DNA of 64,000 nucleotides, from the NCBI RefSeq assembly GCF_963677065.1, contig NZ_OY781872.1, positions 1,607,419 to 1,671,418 of the forward strand, given 5' to 3'. Positions 47,023 to 56,159 of the stretch are shown one piece after another. The position numbers and the translations under genes were made by a program. The stretch's first letter is position 1. Each line of letters opens with the position of its first letter. Below the pieces are notes generated by a model. That model was given only the letters and a program-made list of their open reading frames with translations, was not told the origin of the DNA and made no database searches. Source of the stretch: an uncultured Methanoregula sp. (GTDB lineage: Archaea; Halobacteriota; Methanomicrobia; Methanomicrobiales; Methanospirillaceae).

Positions 47023-47844
47023 ATGGTGTCTTACTCCGTTGCAAGCATGTTCTTTCACGAGTACACCATTGATGAGATCTTCTCGTTTGTATCCAGATCC
47101 GGCCTTGACGCCATCGAGTTCTGGCTCGAAACTCCTCACTTCTGGCTCCGCGATCTTCCGGTTCACGAGGTGCTCGCTGCCCGGAAGGCCCGTCCCGGAC
47201 TCTCGCTCCTGACCGTGCATGCCCCGATTCTCGATCTCAACCCCTGTTCCATCAACCCGGAAGTTGCTGAAGTCTCTGTCGGTTATGCGGTCCGTTCGAT
47301 CGCCATGGCCGAAGAGCTCGGCGCCCGCGTTCTCACCCTCCACCCGGGGCGAAGGACGGCAAAGAGGCCTCCCGGGAATGCGGATTTTATTCGGTTCGAC
47401 CACTATATTGAGAGGATCCGGGAGACTGCTCTTCAGAATTCCCTGAAGATAAGCATGGAAAACATGGAACCAGCCGTCAATTCCCTTCTCTGTACTCCTG
47501 AACGTATGCGGGAACTCCTCGATGCCGAACCCTGGCTGTATTTCACCCTTGACGTTTCCCACGCTCTCGCGGGGTCAAACGACGGACCCCTGCGGTATAT
47601 CGAGCTCTGCCACGACAGGCTTGCAAATGTGCATATAAGCAGGGTGAACGGGAGAACCCTGCACCACCCGCTTGACCGGAGCCCGGCTATGGCAGTGGTG
47701 ATGGAATCCCTTAAGGATCACAAGTATACGGGCAGCCTGACCCTGGAGATCGAGGACCTGACGTTCGATCGTACCCTTTCATCGGACGAGAAAATTGCTG
47801 TTCTTTCCTGGGACTGTGCTTTCATGCACGAATGCATGGAATGA
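47023..47844 (+). CDS. sugar phosphate isomerase/epimerase (xylose isomerase-like TIM barrel)
   Basis: A 273-residue TIM-barrel protein of the AP-endonuclease-2/xylose-isomerase superfamily. It has FVSRSGLDAIEFWLE, TVHAPILDLNPCS, LTLHPGRR, SMENMEP and YFTLDVSHALAG, the regular pattern of metal-binding His, Glu and Asp residues at strand ends. Substrate unknown; isomerase, epimerase or endonuclease activity are all possible. It is divergent from xseA. Confidence 0.87.
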   Translation: MVSYSVASMFFHEYTIDEIFSFVSRSGLDAIEFWLETPHFWLRDLPVHEVLAARKARPGLSLLTVHAPILDLNPCSINPEVAEVSVGYAVRSIAMAEELGARVLTLHPGRRTAKRPPGNADFIRFDHYIERIRETALQNSLKISMENMEPAVNSLLCTPERMRELLDAEPWLYFTLDVSHALAGSNDGPLRYIELCHDRLANVHISRVNGRTLHHPLDRSPAMAVVMESLKDHKYTGSLTLEIEDLTFDRTLSSDEKIAVLSWDCAFMHECME

Positions 47845-47940
47845 GCGCTGGGTTTATCTGATACTCTTCCGAATATACTAGTGAATTTCAATATCCGGAC
47901 AGGAATTTTCTTTGCGTGCACCCGCACGTTGTGAACCAGA

Positions 47941-49224
47941 ATGATACAGGACGCTCTCGAAATAGTTCTTTTTATTGTCTGCATTCTCCTCTCCGCGTTC
48001 TTCTCCAGCTCGGAAGTTGCGCTGATCTCTATCACCCGGGCAAAAGTCCGGACGCTGGTCAATGAGGGACGCCCGGGATCTGCTGCAGTAGCCGCTCTCA
48101 AGGAATCCCCGGAACATCTCCTCATCACGATCCTTGTCGGGAACACCATTGTAAATATCGCCGCAGCAGCTATCGCAACCGCGATTGCCATCCAGATCTT
48201 CGGGGATCTCGGTGTCGGGATTGCCACCGGATTTGTCGTGATAGTCCTCCTGGTCTTTGGGGAAGTCGGTCCCAAGATCTATGCGGCAAGAGCTTCTGAG
48301 TCCTTTGCCCTGATGATAGCCCCGGTCATTCTTTTCCTCTCCCGCCTGCTGTCCCCCGTGATCTGGCTCGTGGAGCGCGTCAGCCCAAGCCTTGGTATCG
48401 GGAAAGACGTGGCTGAACCGGCGGTGACGGAAGAAGAGATCAAGGAATGGATTGATGTGGGCAAGGAAGAAGGGACCATCGAGCAGGACGAGCAGGACAT
48501 GCTCTACTCGGTACTTGAGTTCGGCGACACGACTACCCGGGAGATCATGACCCCCCGGGTGGACGTGATGCTGATCGAGGACACCCTCAGTTTCGAGGAA
48601 GCGATCCGCGTCTTCAACGAGAGCGGGTTCTCCCGGATCCCGGTGTATCATGACCGGATCGACAACATCACCGGCATCCTCAATGTCAAGGATATCTTCT
48701 CCGCCATGGTCTCCCACCGGAAGGATTCAACCATCAGCGAGGTCATGTACGATCCCACGTTCGTACCGGAGACCAAGAAGATCGATGACCTCTTGAAGGA
48801 ACTCCAGGTCCACCGGGTCCAGATGGCGGTCGTCATTGACGAATACAGCAGTTTCGTGGGAATCGTAACCGTCGAGGATATTCTTGAGGAACTTGTCGGG
48901 GATATCCTGGACGAATACGACAAGGAGGAGCCCGAGGTCCAGGAGCTCTCCCCGGGAGTCCTTGTCGTGGATGCCAAGATGTGGGTCGAGGACATCAATG
49001 AGAGTCATGGACTCAACCTTCCCACTGACGAGTCTTATGAGACTATCGGCGGCCTTGTTATCGACCGGCTCGGCCACCTGCCTCTCCACCCCGGCGAGAA
49101 GGTGGAGCTTGATTCCGGCAAGACCACGCTTGTTGTATTGCAGATGCACGGTCACCGGATCGTGAAGGTCAAGATCGTTGTCCACCCGAAAACCGGCGAG
49201 GCAGATAATTCGGGGAACCGGTAA
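47941..49224 (+). CDS. CNNM/HlyC-CorC family membrane protein with CBS domains
   Basis: A 427-residue protein: the N-terminal CNNM (DUF21) membrane domain has helices near 1-25, 60-85 and 95-160 with FFSSSEVALISITRAKV, then two CBS repeats at about 210-330 (REIMTPRVDVMLIEDTLSFEEA; VMYDPTFVPETKKIDDLL...IVTVEDILEELVGDI), then a CorC/HlyC C-terminal domain (YETIGGLVIDRLGHLPLHPGE). Family members transport or sense Mg2+ or related ions. It is followed by purN after 42 bases. Confidence 0.92.
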   Translation: MIQDALEIVLFIVCILLSAFFSSSEVALISITRAKVRTLVNEGRPGSAAVAALKESPEHLLITILVGNTIVNIAAAAIATAIAIQIFGDLGVGIATGFVVIVLLVFGEVGPKIYAARASESFALMIAPVILFLSRLLSPVIWLVERVSPSLGIGKDVAEPAVTEEEIKEWIDVGKEEGTIEQDEQDMLYSVLEFGDTTTREIMTPRVDVMLIEDTLSFEEAIRVFNESGFSRIPVYHDRIDNITGILNVKDIFSAMVSHRKDSTISEVMYDPTFVPETKKIDDLLKELQVHRVQMAVVIDEYSSFVGIVTVEDILEELVGDILDEYDKEEPEVQELSPGVLVVDAKMWVEDINESHGLNLPTDESYETIGGLVIDRLGHLPLHPGEKVELDSGKTTLVVLQMHGHRIVKVKIVVHPKTGEADNSGNR

Positions 49225-49266
49225 GATGGAGACGCAAAGAGCGGTGTTGGCCGGGGGAGATATCTG

Positions 49267-49869
49267 ATGAAACGCATCGCTGTCATAGCATCGGGCCGGG
49301 GATCGAATTTCCAGGCAGTTGTGGATGCCATCGGAGCGGGGCAGATCCCGGCCACCTGCGTTGCACTTATTACCGATAACCCGAAGGCCTATGCCATCGA
49401 GAGAGCAGAGAAAGCTGGCATTCCCCGGGTTGTCATCGATTATGCCTCGTTTCCTTCGCGGGAGGTATATGAGCGAGCGCTCCTCTCCGCAATGCAGGAG
49501 ACCAATGCTGATCTCTTTGTTCTCGCCGGCTACATGCGGATCCTCGGATCCGCCATAGTCCGGGCATTTCCCGGAAAGATGGTGAACATCCACCCGGCGC
49601 TCCTGCCCAGTTTCACCGGGCTCCATGCCCAGCGGCAGGCTGTGCAGTATGGGGTAAAAATTGCCGGGTGCACGGTCCATTTCGTTGACGAGAGTCTCGA
49701 TGGCGGCCCGATCATCCTCCAGCGATGGGTTCCGGTGCTGGATGACGATGACGAGGACTCCCTTGCGGAGCGGATCCTCGAACAGGAACATATCGCGTTC
49801 CCGGAAGCGATCAAGCTTTTCTGCGAGGACCGGCTTGAGATTGTCGGGCGCAAGGTAGTAACCCGCTGA
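49267..49869 (+). CDS. purN: phosphoribosylglycinamide formyltransferase (purine synthesis)
   Basis: Transfers a formyl group from 10-formyltetrahydrofolate to GAR. The 200-residue protein has SGRGSNFQAVVDAI (phosphate loop), LAGYMRILG, NIHPALLPSFTGLHAQRQA (catalytic Asn and His) and VHFVDESLDGGPII (catalytic Asp). Its length is usual for PurN. A methanogen with PurN rather than only the formate-dependent PurT is of note, but not rare. Confidence 0.94.
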   Translation: MKRIAVIASGRGSNFQAVVDAIGAGQIPATCVALITDNPKAYAIERAEKAGIPRVVIDYASFPSREVYERALLSAMQETNADLFVLAGYMRILGSAIVRAFPGKMVNIHPALLPSFTGLHAQRQAVQYGVKIAGCTVHFVDESLDGGPIILQRWVPVLDDDDEDSLAERILEQEHIAFPEAIKLFCEDRLEIVGRKVVTR

Positions 49870-49966
49870 CTGCGCACACTTCCCGGTACCACCTGCTGGC
49901 ATGGGGAGGGCGCTTTTATATCCATGACGCTGATAGTATGCACACAAAAGTCCCGGTGACAACAGC

Positions 49967-50293
49967 ATGAAGGTGCGATCCAAGAACCCGGCATCCAAGA
50001 AGATAGCGCGGGAACGTATCGGGGTGCTTTTTGTGCAGGCGGGGCTCGTGCATGCAGCCCACCCGGAACTGAGCAACCGGTACGTGGAACTCGCCCGGAA
50101 GATTGCCATGCGGCAGCGGATCCGGATCGACCGGGAGTTCCGCCGCCGCTACTGCCACCATTGTTACGCCTACCTTGTACCGGGAAAGAACATGCGGGTG
50201 CGGGTGCACCGGGGCAACGTTGTTGTCACCTGCAAAGCCTGCAAAAGAACAACGCGTTACCGCGTGGTGAGACCAGATGGAAAAACAAGCTGA
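49967..50293 (+). CDS. rnp4: RNase P protein component 4 (Rpp21)
   Basis: A 108-residue zinc protein of archaeal RNase P. It has the two-helix N-terminal part (SKKIARERIGVLFVQAG) and the zinc-binding RYCHHCYAYL...VTCKACKRTTRYRV. It helps 5' tRNA processing. It starts the translation-related gene run, and its last 17 bases overlap the yhbY-like gene. Confidence 0.92.
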   Translation: MKVRSKNPASKKIARERIGVLFVQAGLVHAAHPELSNRYVELARKIAMRQRIRIDREFRRRYCHHCYAYLVPGKNMRVRVHRGNVVVTCKACKRTTRYRVVRPDGKTS

Positions 50294-50588
50294 CAATTCC
50301 ATGCAGGACCTCAAACCGACCGTCTGGATCGGCAAACAGGGCTGCACCGGGACCATGATCGAGGAGATCGTGTCCCAGCTCAAGAAGCGCAAACTGATCA
50401 AGGTCAAGTGGCTCCAGAACACGGAAGTCGACCCGGACGCGATTGCCGCGCAGGCAAAAGCCAAGCTCGTGGAAGTCCGGGGAAGGACCATGGTCCTTGC
50501 AGAGAAAGGCAGATCTGCAGGAACCCCGTCAAAAACCCCAAAAACTGCCGGCCGGCAGACCGGGAAGATGCATCCAACAAAGAAGTGA
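50277..50588 (+). CDS. YhbY/CRM-type RNA-binding protein
   Basis: A 103-residue CRM-domain protein (VWIGKQGCTGTMIEEIVSQLKKRKLIKVKW, then VEVRGRTMVL), linked to ribosome assembly in bacteria and archaea. A basic Pro/Thr/Lys tail follows. It overlaps rnp4 by 17 bases, a conserved archaeal pairing. Confidence 0.9.
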   Translation: MEKQADNSMQDLKPTVWIGKQGCTGTMIEEIVSQLKKRKLIKVKWLQNTEVDPDAIAAQAKAKLVEVRGRTMVLAEKGRSAGTPSKTPKTAGRQTGKMHPTKK

Positions 50589-50703
50589 TCATTTCCGGGC
50601 CGGGGTCTCATCCGCTGCAACCGGATCGTTTTTAGCCCGGCGGGGTAAAAATATGCCCTCCGTCGGATTTTTCTCCTTGGAAATGTATAAGAACCCTCCT
50701 GTC

Positions 50704-50712
50704 CTATAAATT
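50704..50712 (+). promoter_or_regulatory. TATA box upstream of rps19e
   Basis: CTATAAATT lies about 40 bases ahead of the rps19e ATG, which itself has GTGAGGT as Shine-Dalgarno. It would drive the ribosomal gene run from rps19e on. Confidence 0.6.
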
Positions 50713-50748
50713 AAGACTGTTATTTCATTATCAACAGTGAGGTATTAG

Positions 50749-51345
50749 ATGACAACAGTATATGACGTCCCCGCGGACCATATCATCAGACGGACCGCCG
50801 AGGAGCTCAAGAAGCGGAAGGAGATCGTTCCCCCCGCATGGGCTGCCTTTGCGAAGACCGGGGTACACAAAGAGATGCCCCCCGAAGATCCCGACTGGTG
50901 GTTCACCCGGGCAGCAGCAGTATTAAGACGCGTCTATGTCGACGGCCCTATCGGTATCGAACGGATGCGGAGTTTCTATGGCGGCAAGAAGAACCGCGGC
51001 TCCAAGCCGAACGCATTCCGCAAGGGAAGCGGTTCCATCCTGAGGAAGTCCCTCCAGCAGCTTGAGGCTGCAGGCCTTATCATCCACGACAAGACCGGAC
51101 GCAGGGTCTCCCCCGCAGGCATGGCATTCCTCGACAACCTGTCCCAGGAAGTCAAGACCAACCCGCCGGCACCCGTGCCCAAGCGTGTCAAGGCCGTAGC
51201 CGAACCCGAGCCCAAGAAAGCTGACAACAAGAAGGGCGAGAAGAAGGCAAAGGGTGGCGACAAGGCTGCCGAAGGCACTGACGGCGCAAAGGCTGAGAAG
51301 AAGACTTCCAAGAAGAAGTCTGAGAAGACTGAAGCACCCCAGTGA
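50749..51345 (+). CDS. rps19e: ribosomal protein S19e with Lys-rich extension
   Basis: The first 145 residues are the archaeal/eukaryotic small-subunit protein S19e (PPAWAAFAKTGVHKEMPPEDPDWWFTRAAAVLRRVYVDGPIG...GSILRKSLQQLEAAGLI). A tail of about 50 residues follows, made almost only of K, A, E, G, P and D (AEPEPKKADNKKGEKK...), absent from the standard 150-residue protein. The tail is probably disordered. The downstream gene starts nine bases later. Confidence 0.95.
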   Translation: MTTVYDVPADHIIRRTAEELKKRKEIVPPAWAAFAKTGVHKEMPPEDPDWWFTRAAAVLRRVYVDGPIGIERMRSFYGGKKNRGSKPNAFRKGSGSILRKSLQQLEAAGLIIHDKTGRRVSPAGMAFLDNLSQEVKTNPPAPVPKRVKAVAEPEPKKADNKKGEKKAKGGDKAAEGTDGAKAEKKTSKKKSEKTEAPQ

Positions 51346-51353
51346 GGTGACCT

Positions 51354-51692
51354 ATGGGAGACGACGAGCTAGCAGAACTCCGCAGACGCAGGATGGCACA
51401 GCTGCAACAGCAGGCTGGCGACCAGCAGGGCATGCAGGAAGAGCTCGAACGCCAGCAGCGGCAGAAGTCTCAGATCCAGATGATACTCATGCAGGTTCTC
51501 GAGCCCGATGCACGCGAACGGCTGAATACCATCAAGCTCACCAAACCGGATTTCGCCGGTGCGGTCGAGCAGCAGCTTGTCCAGCTCGCACAGAGCGGCC
51601 GGCTGCAGAAAAAGATAACCGATGCACAGCTTAAGGAGCTGCTCAGGCAGCTCGCGCCTGCAAAACGGGATTACTCCATTACCAGAAGATAA
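51354..51692 (+). CDS. PDCD5-family DNA-binding protein
   Basis: A 112-residue archaeal homolog of programmed cell death 5 with an N-terminal helix rich in charged residues ([30 protein letters not shown]) and the conserved [42 protein letters not shown] split only here by family names. It normally follows S19e in archaea and binds DNA or the ribosome. Its stop shares one base with the next ATG. Confidence 0.9.
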   Translation: MGDDELAELRRRRMAQLQQQAGDQQGMQEELERQQRQKSQIQMILMQVLEPDARERLNTIKLTKPDFAGAVEQQLVQLAQSGRLQKKITDAQLKELLRQLAPAKRDYSITRR

Positions 51693-52279
51693 TGAAAATT
51701 GGAGTGCTCTACAGCGGCGGAAAGGACAGTTCCCTTGCAGCAATCCTGCTGGGTACGTATTATGAGGTCGAACTCAACACGTTCGTGTTCGACCCTCTCC
51801 GCCAGATCCCGATGTTGGAGGCTGCGGCTGATGCGCTGGGGTTTCCCATAAAGAAAAGAGTATTCAGGAAAGGATTGCTGGACGAGATGGCAGACCTGGT
51901 AATTTCGTGCGGATACCCGAACGATGCAATCAACCGAGTGCACCAGGAAGCTGTCGAGTCGCTCGCAGGTGAATACAACGTGGTCGGGGACGGTACACGG
52001 TTCGAGGATCGCGTCCCGATGCTCACCCGCGAAGCAGTCCAGAGTCTTGGCAGCCGGAGAGGATGCTCGTACGTGCGACCCCTCCTCGGGTTTGTCAGGC
52101 CCGAAGTCAACCGCCTCGTGGATCGGCTTCTCGTTGTCCAGTACGGCGAGACCGGGACCATCCGGAACGGGGACTACGAAGCAGAGATCAGGGAAGCGAT
52201 CCGGGCCCGCGGGCTCGATCCGGCTTCCCTGTTTCCTCCCCATCATGACCAGTCTCTGGTCGTTGGCAGGAAAGGATAA
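51692..52279 (+). CDS. PP-loop ATPase-like protein (alpha-hydrolase/Dph6-related)
   Basis: A 195-residue protein that starts [20 protein letters not shown], the SGGxDS pyrophosphatase loop of adenylating amide or thiol-transfer enzymes. YNVVGDGTRFEDRVPML is a later conserved block. It is shorter than diphthamide synthetases and lacks a second domain. It is coupled with the ribosomal genes, which suggests a tRNA or translation-factor substrate. Exact reaction unknown. Confidence 0.85.
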   Translation: MKIGVLYSGGKDSSLAAILLGTYYEVELNTFVFDPLRQIPMLEAAADALGFPIKKRVFRKGLLDEMADLVISCGYPNDAINRVHQEAVESLAGEYNVVGDGTRFEDRVPMLTREAVQSLGSRRGCSYVRPLLGFVRPEVNRLVDRLLVVQYGETGTIRNGDYEAEIREAIRARGLDPASLFPPHHDQSLVVGRKG

Positions 52280-52296
52280 TTTAATCAGGTGAGAAC

Positions 52297-52449
52297 ATGA
52301 GCAAATTAAGCAAAGGCAGGAAGATCCGGCTGGCAAAAGCATGCGACCAGAACCGGCGCGTGCCCCAGTGGGTAATGATCAGGACCAAGCGCTCCGTTGT
52401 TGCGCATCCAAGAAGGCGCAACTGGCGCAAGAGCACGCTGAAGGTGTGA
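52297..52449 (+). CDS. rpl39e: ribosomal protein L39e
   Basis: A 50-residue basic protein, [20 protein letters not shown] at the start and [14 protein letters not shown] at the end, which is the L39e pattern near the polypeptide exit tunnel. AGGTGA lies just upstream of the ATG, and the next gene, L31e, starts three bases after its stop. Archaeal gene order L39e-L31e-aIF6 supports the call. Confidence 0.96.
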   Translation: MSKLSKGRKIRLAKACDQNRRVPQWVMIRTKRSVVAHPRRRNWRKSTLKV

Positions 52450-52452
52450 GCA

Positions 52453-52719
52453 ATGGCAGAACAAATGCAGGAGCACGTATATATCATCCCCCTGCGGGAT
52501 GCCCGGCGGATGCCCCGGTGGAAGCGGGCTAACGGCGCTATCAAGGATATCAGGAACTACCTTGCAAAGCACATGAAGAGCGAGGATGTCAAACTCGACC
52601 AGGCCATCAACGAGAAGGTCTGGGCCCGGGGCAGCTCGAAGCCGCCATCAAAGATCCGGGTTCGCGCCATGAAGATGGAGGACGGGCAGGTTCAGGCAGA
52701 ACTTGCACCGGAATCGTAA
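52453..52719 (+). CDS. rpl31e: ribosomal protein L31e
   Basis: An 88-residue large-subunit protein with [33 protein letters not shown] and the basic-then-acidic pattern of L31e (only family-naming segments quoted). It lies between L39e and aIF6 with tiny gaps, so the three are co-transcribed. Confidence 0.95.
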   Translation: MAEQMQEHVYIIPLRDARRMPRWKRANGAIKDIRNYLAKHMKSEDVKLDQAINEKVWARGSSKPPSKIRVRAMKMEDGQVQAELAPES

Positions 52720-52720
52720 G

Positions 52721-53383
52721 ATGGATCGCACGATCACATTTGCCGGCGATCCGAACATCGGGGTTTTTGCCCGGGTGGTCGGGGACATCGCTATAATCCC
52801 TCCGGAGTCTCCGGAGGAGTTCAAGACCGCGGTACAGAATGCTCTGAATGTCAAACTCGTGGAGACCACCATCCAGGGAAGTTCCATCATTGGATCTCTT
52901 GTTGCCGGCAACAGCCGGGGGGTTGTCGTATCCGGGCTTGCTACGGAAGAAGAGATCGCCGTGCTTTCAGAGCACCGGGAGGTTCTTCTCCTCAATGAGT
53001 ACATGAACGCGGCAGGCAACGTGATCATGGCAAACGATACTTTTGCTGCAGTTCACCCGGACATGCCGTCCGATATGGGAAAGGCGATTGCGGAGTTCCT
53101 CGGAGTCGAGCTGATATTCCTGACTCTCGGCGGGGTCAAAACCGTCGGGATGGCAGGGGTTGCCACCAACAAGGGGGTCATCGTTCACCCGAGGGCCACC
53201 GCAGCGGAACTTTCACGCCTTGAAACCATTGCCAAGGTACCGGTCGGTACCGGCACGATCAACATGGGCGGCAATCTTGTCGGGACGGGCCTGCTCGTCA
53301 ATGAGAGCGGGTACCTGGCCGGCAATGCAACGAGCGGGTTTGAACTGGGCAGGGTAGAAGACGTATTTGGATTTCTGGAGTGA
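52721..53383 (+). CDS. eif6: translation initiation factor aIF6
   Basis: A 220-residue pentein-fold ribosome anti-association factor that binds the large subunit. Five repeated units are visible, with NPIG-type turns such as [38 protein letters not shown] and [14 protein letters not shown]. The ATG at 52721 begins one base after the L31e stop; the earlier in-frame ATG is inside L31e and is rejected. Confidence 0.95.
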   Translation: MDRTITFAGDPNIGVFARVVGDIAIIPPESPEEFKTAVQNALNVKLVETTIQGSSIIGSLVAGNSRGVVVSGLATEEEIAVLSEHREVLLLNEYMNAAGNVIMANDTFAAVHPDMPSDMGKAIAEFLGVELIFLTLGGVKTVGMAGVATNKGVIVHPRATAAELSRLETIAKVPVGTGTINMGGNLVGTGLLVNESGYLAGNATSGFELGRVEDVFGFLE

Positions 53384-53389
53384 GGTCGA

Positions 53390-53572
53390 ATGGTAGATCA
53401 GAAGTTTGAAGTGAAAGGCACATTTTTGATGGGCGAGGACTGGATGCCGTACACGAAGATAATCGCGGCACCCAACGAGAAGCAGGCAACCGAGAGGACG
53501 TTCGCCGTCATCGGCAGCAAGCACAACTTGAAGCGCCGCTACATCAAGGTTGACGCCGTCAAGGCTGTATAA
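53390..53572 (+). CDS. rpl18a: ribosomal protein L18a/LX
   Basis: A 60-residue archaeal LX protein (KFEVKGTFLMGEDWMPYTKII...GSKHNLKRRYIKVDAV). GAGGT precedes the ATG. In most archaea prefoldin alpha and ftsY follow directly; here they are 9.8 kb away. Confidence 0.95.
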   Translation: MVDQKFEVKGTFLMGEDWMPYTKIIAAPNEKQATERTFAVIGSKHNLKRRYIKVDAVKAV

Positions 53573-53701
53573 ATACAGCCTTCTTGAATTATTCTCTTTT
53601 CTTTAAAACCGGTCTTTCCTGCAGTCATACCAGTACTTTTGGTTCTGGTGTTCTTCCGGCAGGTGGATGACATTTTATCACAGTATACCGGATATTTCAG
53701 T

Positions 53702-54445
53702 ATGAAAGAAGAGACCCGCTGGAAAGTGATGATCGGGATCATTCTCATCACCGTAACCCTGCTCCTGATGATCATCCATTTCCTGCTCTTCCACGATGCT
53801 GAGCACCTGTTCATATATTTCGTTGGCGATCTTGTTTTCCTCCCGGTGGAAGTCCTCTGCGTGACCCTGATAATCGAAGAGATGCTGGAGTCACGGGAAC
53901 GGCAGCAGCGGATGGAGAAGCTCAACATGGTGATCGGGATCTTCTTCTCCCGGGTCGGGACGCCGCTCCTTGCCCAGCTTGCAAAGGCCGATTCCTGCTC
54001 CGCACCCCTGCGGGAACAGGTGTCCCTGGGAACGAACTGGGATGCGGGAATGTTCAGGGCAGCACATGCGGGTCTTGGCCATTGGAAGTGCAGTCTCGAT
54101 CCAACGCAGGTCGATCGAGATGCCATGAAGACGTTTCTTGCCACACATGAGGATTTTCTCCTCCGGATTGTCGAGAACCCGATGGTCTTTGAGCATGAAT
54201 CCTTCACCGATCTCATCTTTGCCATAACGCACCTCACCGCAGAACTGAACGCCCGCAGCGATCTTTCCCGGCTTCCCGCCACGGATATTTTGCATCTCAA
54301 CGGCGATATGGAGCGGGTGTACCTTCGGATGGTGCCCGAGTGGCTGCATTACATGGAATACCTGAAACGCTCCTACCCGTACCTGTTCAGCCTCGCCATG
54401 CGGCAGAACCCGTTCGATACAAAGGCAAACGTTGTTGTGGAGTGA
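53702..54445 (+). CDS. membrane protein of unknown function (247 residues)
   Basis: Two membrane helices at residues 10-30 (MIGIILITVTLLLMIIHFLLF) and 38-60 (FIYFVGDLVFLPVEVLCVTLIIEE), followed by a cytoplasmic helical domain (RQQRMEKLNMVIGIFFSRVG...) with no named family. The ATG at 53702 is chosen since the first helix then starts ten residues in. This helix pair plus helical domain is seen in methanogen hypothetical proteins. It is the first gene of the accessory insertion. Confidence 0.72.
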   Translation: MKEETRWKVMIGIILITVTLLLMIIHFLLFHDAEHLFIYFVGDLVFLPVEVLCVTLIIEEMLESRERQQRMEKLNMVIGIFFSRVGTPLLAQLAKADSCSAPLREQVSLGTNWDAGMFRAAHAGLGHWKCSLDPTQVDRDAMKTFLATHEDFLLRIVENPMVFEHESFTDLIFAITHLTAELNARSDLSRLPATDILHLNGDMERVYLRMVPEWLHYMEYLKRSYPYLFSLAMRQNPFDTKANVVVE

Positions 54446-54887
54446 GGATCCCCTATCCCTCAGTTTTTTGACCCCCCACCCGCTCCGGACCGGGCAGGGG
54501 GGGTCACCCCCCATCTCATTTTTTCTGGGATGGAGGTGGGGGGTAGCCCCCCCTTCGCAAAATTGAGTAACTCCCTCTTTTCCACAACCGCAAACCCATT
54601 GTTTCGTGTGGAACTTACTCCTGATATCTGATCCCGGTAAAGGTTACCAGAAATGAGTTGGTCCTTGAATTTTTCCTGATCGGGAGGGGGTTACACCCCC
54701 CTGCCATGTTGATCGGGGTGGGGGGGATAGCCCCCCCAACAATTTTTATGCATGGGGGGTTACCCCCCCTCCCGTATCCGGAACGGAACGTTATCCCCCG
54801 CCAGATGAATTCAATCAACGGTTTGCAGGACCGCGATACAGGTGCGTGCCGGAAACGGGCGATGAGCGATCCAAAAAAAAAGAGTTT
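54446..54887. repeat. cluster of five G-run/C-run hairpins
   Basis: Five short palindromes with G5-7 and C6-7 arms and loops of three to five bases occur at 54497-54512, 54538-54553, 54686-54701, 54720-54737 and 54754-54769 (loops TCA, TAG, TTACA, ATAG and TTA). The G/C runs could also form quadruplexes. The area has no supported gene; open frames here only translate the repeats. Confidence 0.8.
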
Positions 54888-55127
54888 TCAGGTCTCCCGA
54901 AACACCATGTCGCCCTCGTGAACCCGCTGGACAACCCTAATGCCGATGTCCTGCCCCGTATCCGCTTCCCGGATCGGGATGTGATCGAGTTCCATCGAGG
55001 TCACGGTCTGGTAGATGTCCTCATGCGGTCCGTGGATGTGGATCCGGTCGCCTTTCTCCAGATGGCTGTCAAGAATGACTGCGGCGACGCTCACTTTTGG
55101 GTAATAATGAGTTACCCGTCCAATCAT
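54888..55127 (-). CDS. EF-Tu domain 2-like stand-alone protein
   Basis: A 79-residue protein matching the beta-barrel domain 2 of translation GTPases: MIGRVTHYYPKVSVAAVILD, GDRIHIHGPHEDIYQTV and GIRVVQRVHEGDMVF. There is no GTPase domain. Such stand-alone proteins are common in archaea and bacteria; role unknown. The start is the ATG at 55127, three codons inside the open frame. Confidence 0.85.
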   Translation of the reverse strand: MIGRVTHYYPKVSVAAVILDSHLEKGDRIHIHGPHEDIYQTVTSMELDHIPIREADTGQDIGIRVVQRVHEGDMVFRET

Positions 55128-55206
55128 GGTCTCCATCTCTTCCCTCCTGACACATGACTGATATCCGGTTCAGGAAATAAAACTTGCCCCGGATTATTCC
55201 GGCTAT

Positions 55207-55842
55207 TTACCCGGGTGGCCGGGGAAGGGACTGCATGAGAGCATAGAAATATTCCGGTTTTTTGGTGGTATAGAGCCCGAGCCATGCCTCAAGTGTTTCA
55301 GGAAGCATAACCCCGAGTGTCTTGAAGACCTGGTATGCAAACTCGACCGGTGCCATGCCGCTTGCCGTGATGAGGTTGCCATCGGTTACCGCCGGTTCAT
55401 TCACGTAGAACTGCTCGCCCGTATAGTGCGGGCAGAACATCTTCACTGCCGCCAGGTCGTTGCTTGTGTGCGGACGGTTGTCCAGCAGGCCGGCGTTTGC
55501 AAGGCCGAATGTCGCCCCGCAGATCGCAGCTACCACCGCATCTCCCTCAAGCACCTCTCGGGCCTTTGCTATGACCGGTGCCTGTCCCGGGTCAAGCCAG
55601 GTCTCCGCCCCCGGCAGAAGGAGCAGGTCGCCTGGCCCGGGGTGGATATCTGCAATGAGCACCTCCGGGTTCAGCTGCAGCCCGCCCAAGGTTGTGATGG
55701 TATCCATGGTCCGGCCACACAGGACCAGATCATGCCTCAGGGACGGGTCTTTTAAGTAGTTACCGGACCGGAGTTCCGCCAGGATATGGGCCGGCTCCCA
55801 GTCGGCAAGTGTATCCTGGATGTACAGGTAAATCGTTCTCAT
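55207..55842 (-). CDS. DJ-1/PfpI family protein
   Basis: A 211-residue glutamine-amidotransferase-fold protein. The nucleophile-elbow Cys is in AAICGATFGLANAG, and LLLLPGAETW and LITASGMAPVEFA are the other usual segments. Family members act as proteases, glyoxalases or chaperones; which applies here is unknown. The ATG at 55842 is preceded by GAGAATAGCC. The open frame to 55956 adds an unlikely extension. Confidence 0.87.
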   Translation of the reverse strand: MRTIYLYIQDTLADWEPAHILAELRSGNYLKDPSLRHDLVLCGRTMDTITTLGGLQLNPEVLIADIHPGPGDLLLLPGAETWLDPGQAPVIAKAREVLEGDAVVAAICGATFGLANAGLLDNRPHTSNDLAAVKMFCPHYTGEQFYVNEPAVTDGNLITASGMAPVEFAYQVFKTLGVMLPETLEAWLGLYTTKKPEYFYALMQSLPRPPG

Positions 55843-56159
55843 GGCTATTCTCTTGCTAACGACAAGAGAAAAAAGTTGGGAATCCGATGGCTGGATTGGA
55901 TATCCCGTATCTGTATCAGGAGAAAGGCAGGGATTGTTGCTGGTATAACAGGACATCTCATTCCTGCATTTAATCCGCGATATCCCTCTTTTCTGGCGGA
56001 GTCCGGATCATATCCTGATTAAATAAAAAGGGTTTTCATCTGACGTAACAAAAAGATAACGAAATCCACGACCGGGAGATCCTGCCGGTGCTGCCCGACA
56101 GGCACGGTAAAGCGCTCGCGGCCACGACCGCCAGCCGTTATGATGGCAGGTACGGTATC
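55843..56159. other. intergenic region of 317 bases
   Basis: The stretch between the divergent DJ-1 and kinase genes holds no supported gene. An AT-rich TTAAATAAAAAGG at about 56018-56030 could be part of the kinase promoter. I see no repeat or RNA. Confidence 0.4.

Noticed and set aside
48727..50109. 460-residue minus-strand open frame across the CBS transporter and purN
   Set aside because: Covers two confidently assigned plus-strand genes; no ribosome-binding site or family.
54615..54921. Small open frames over the G/C hairpin cluster
   Set aside because: Products are mainly Gly/Pro repeats translated from the palindromes; no start signals and both strands are equally open.
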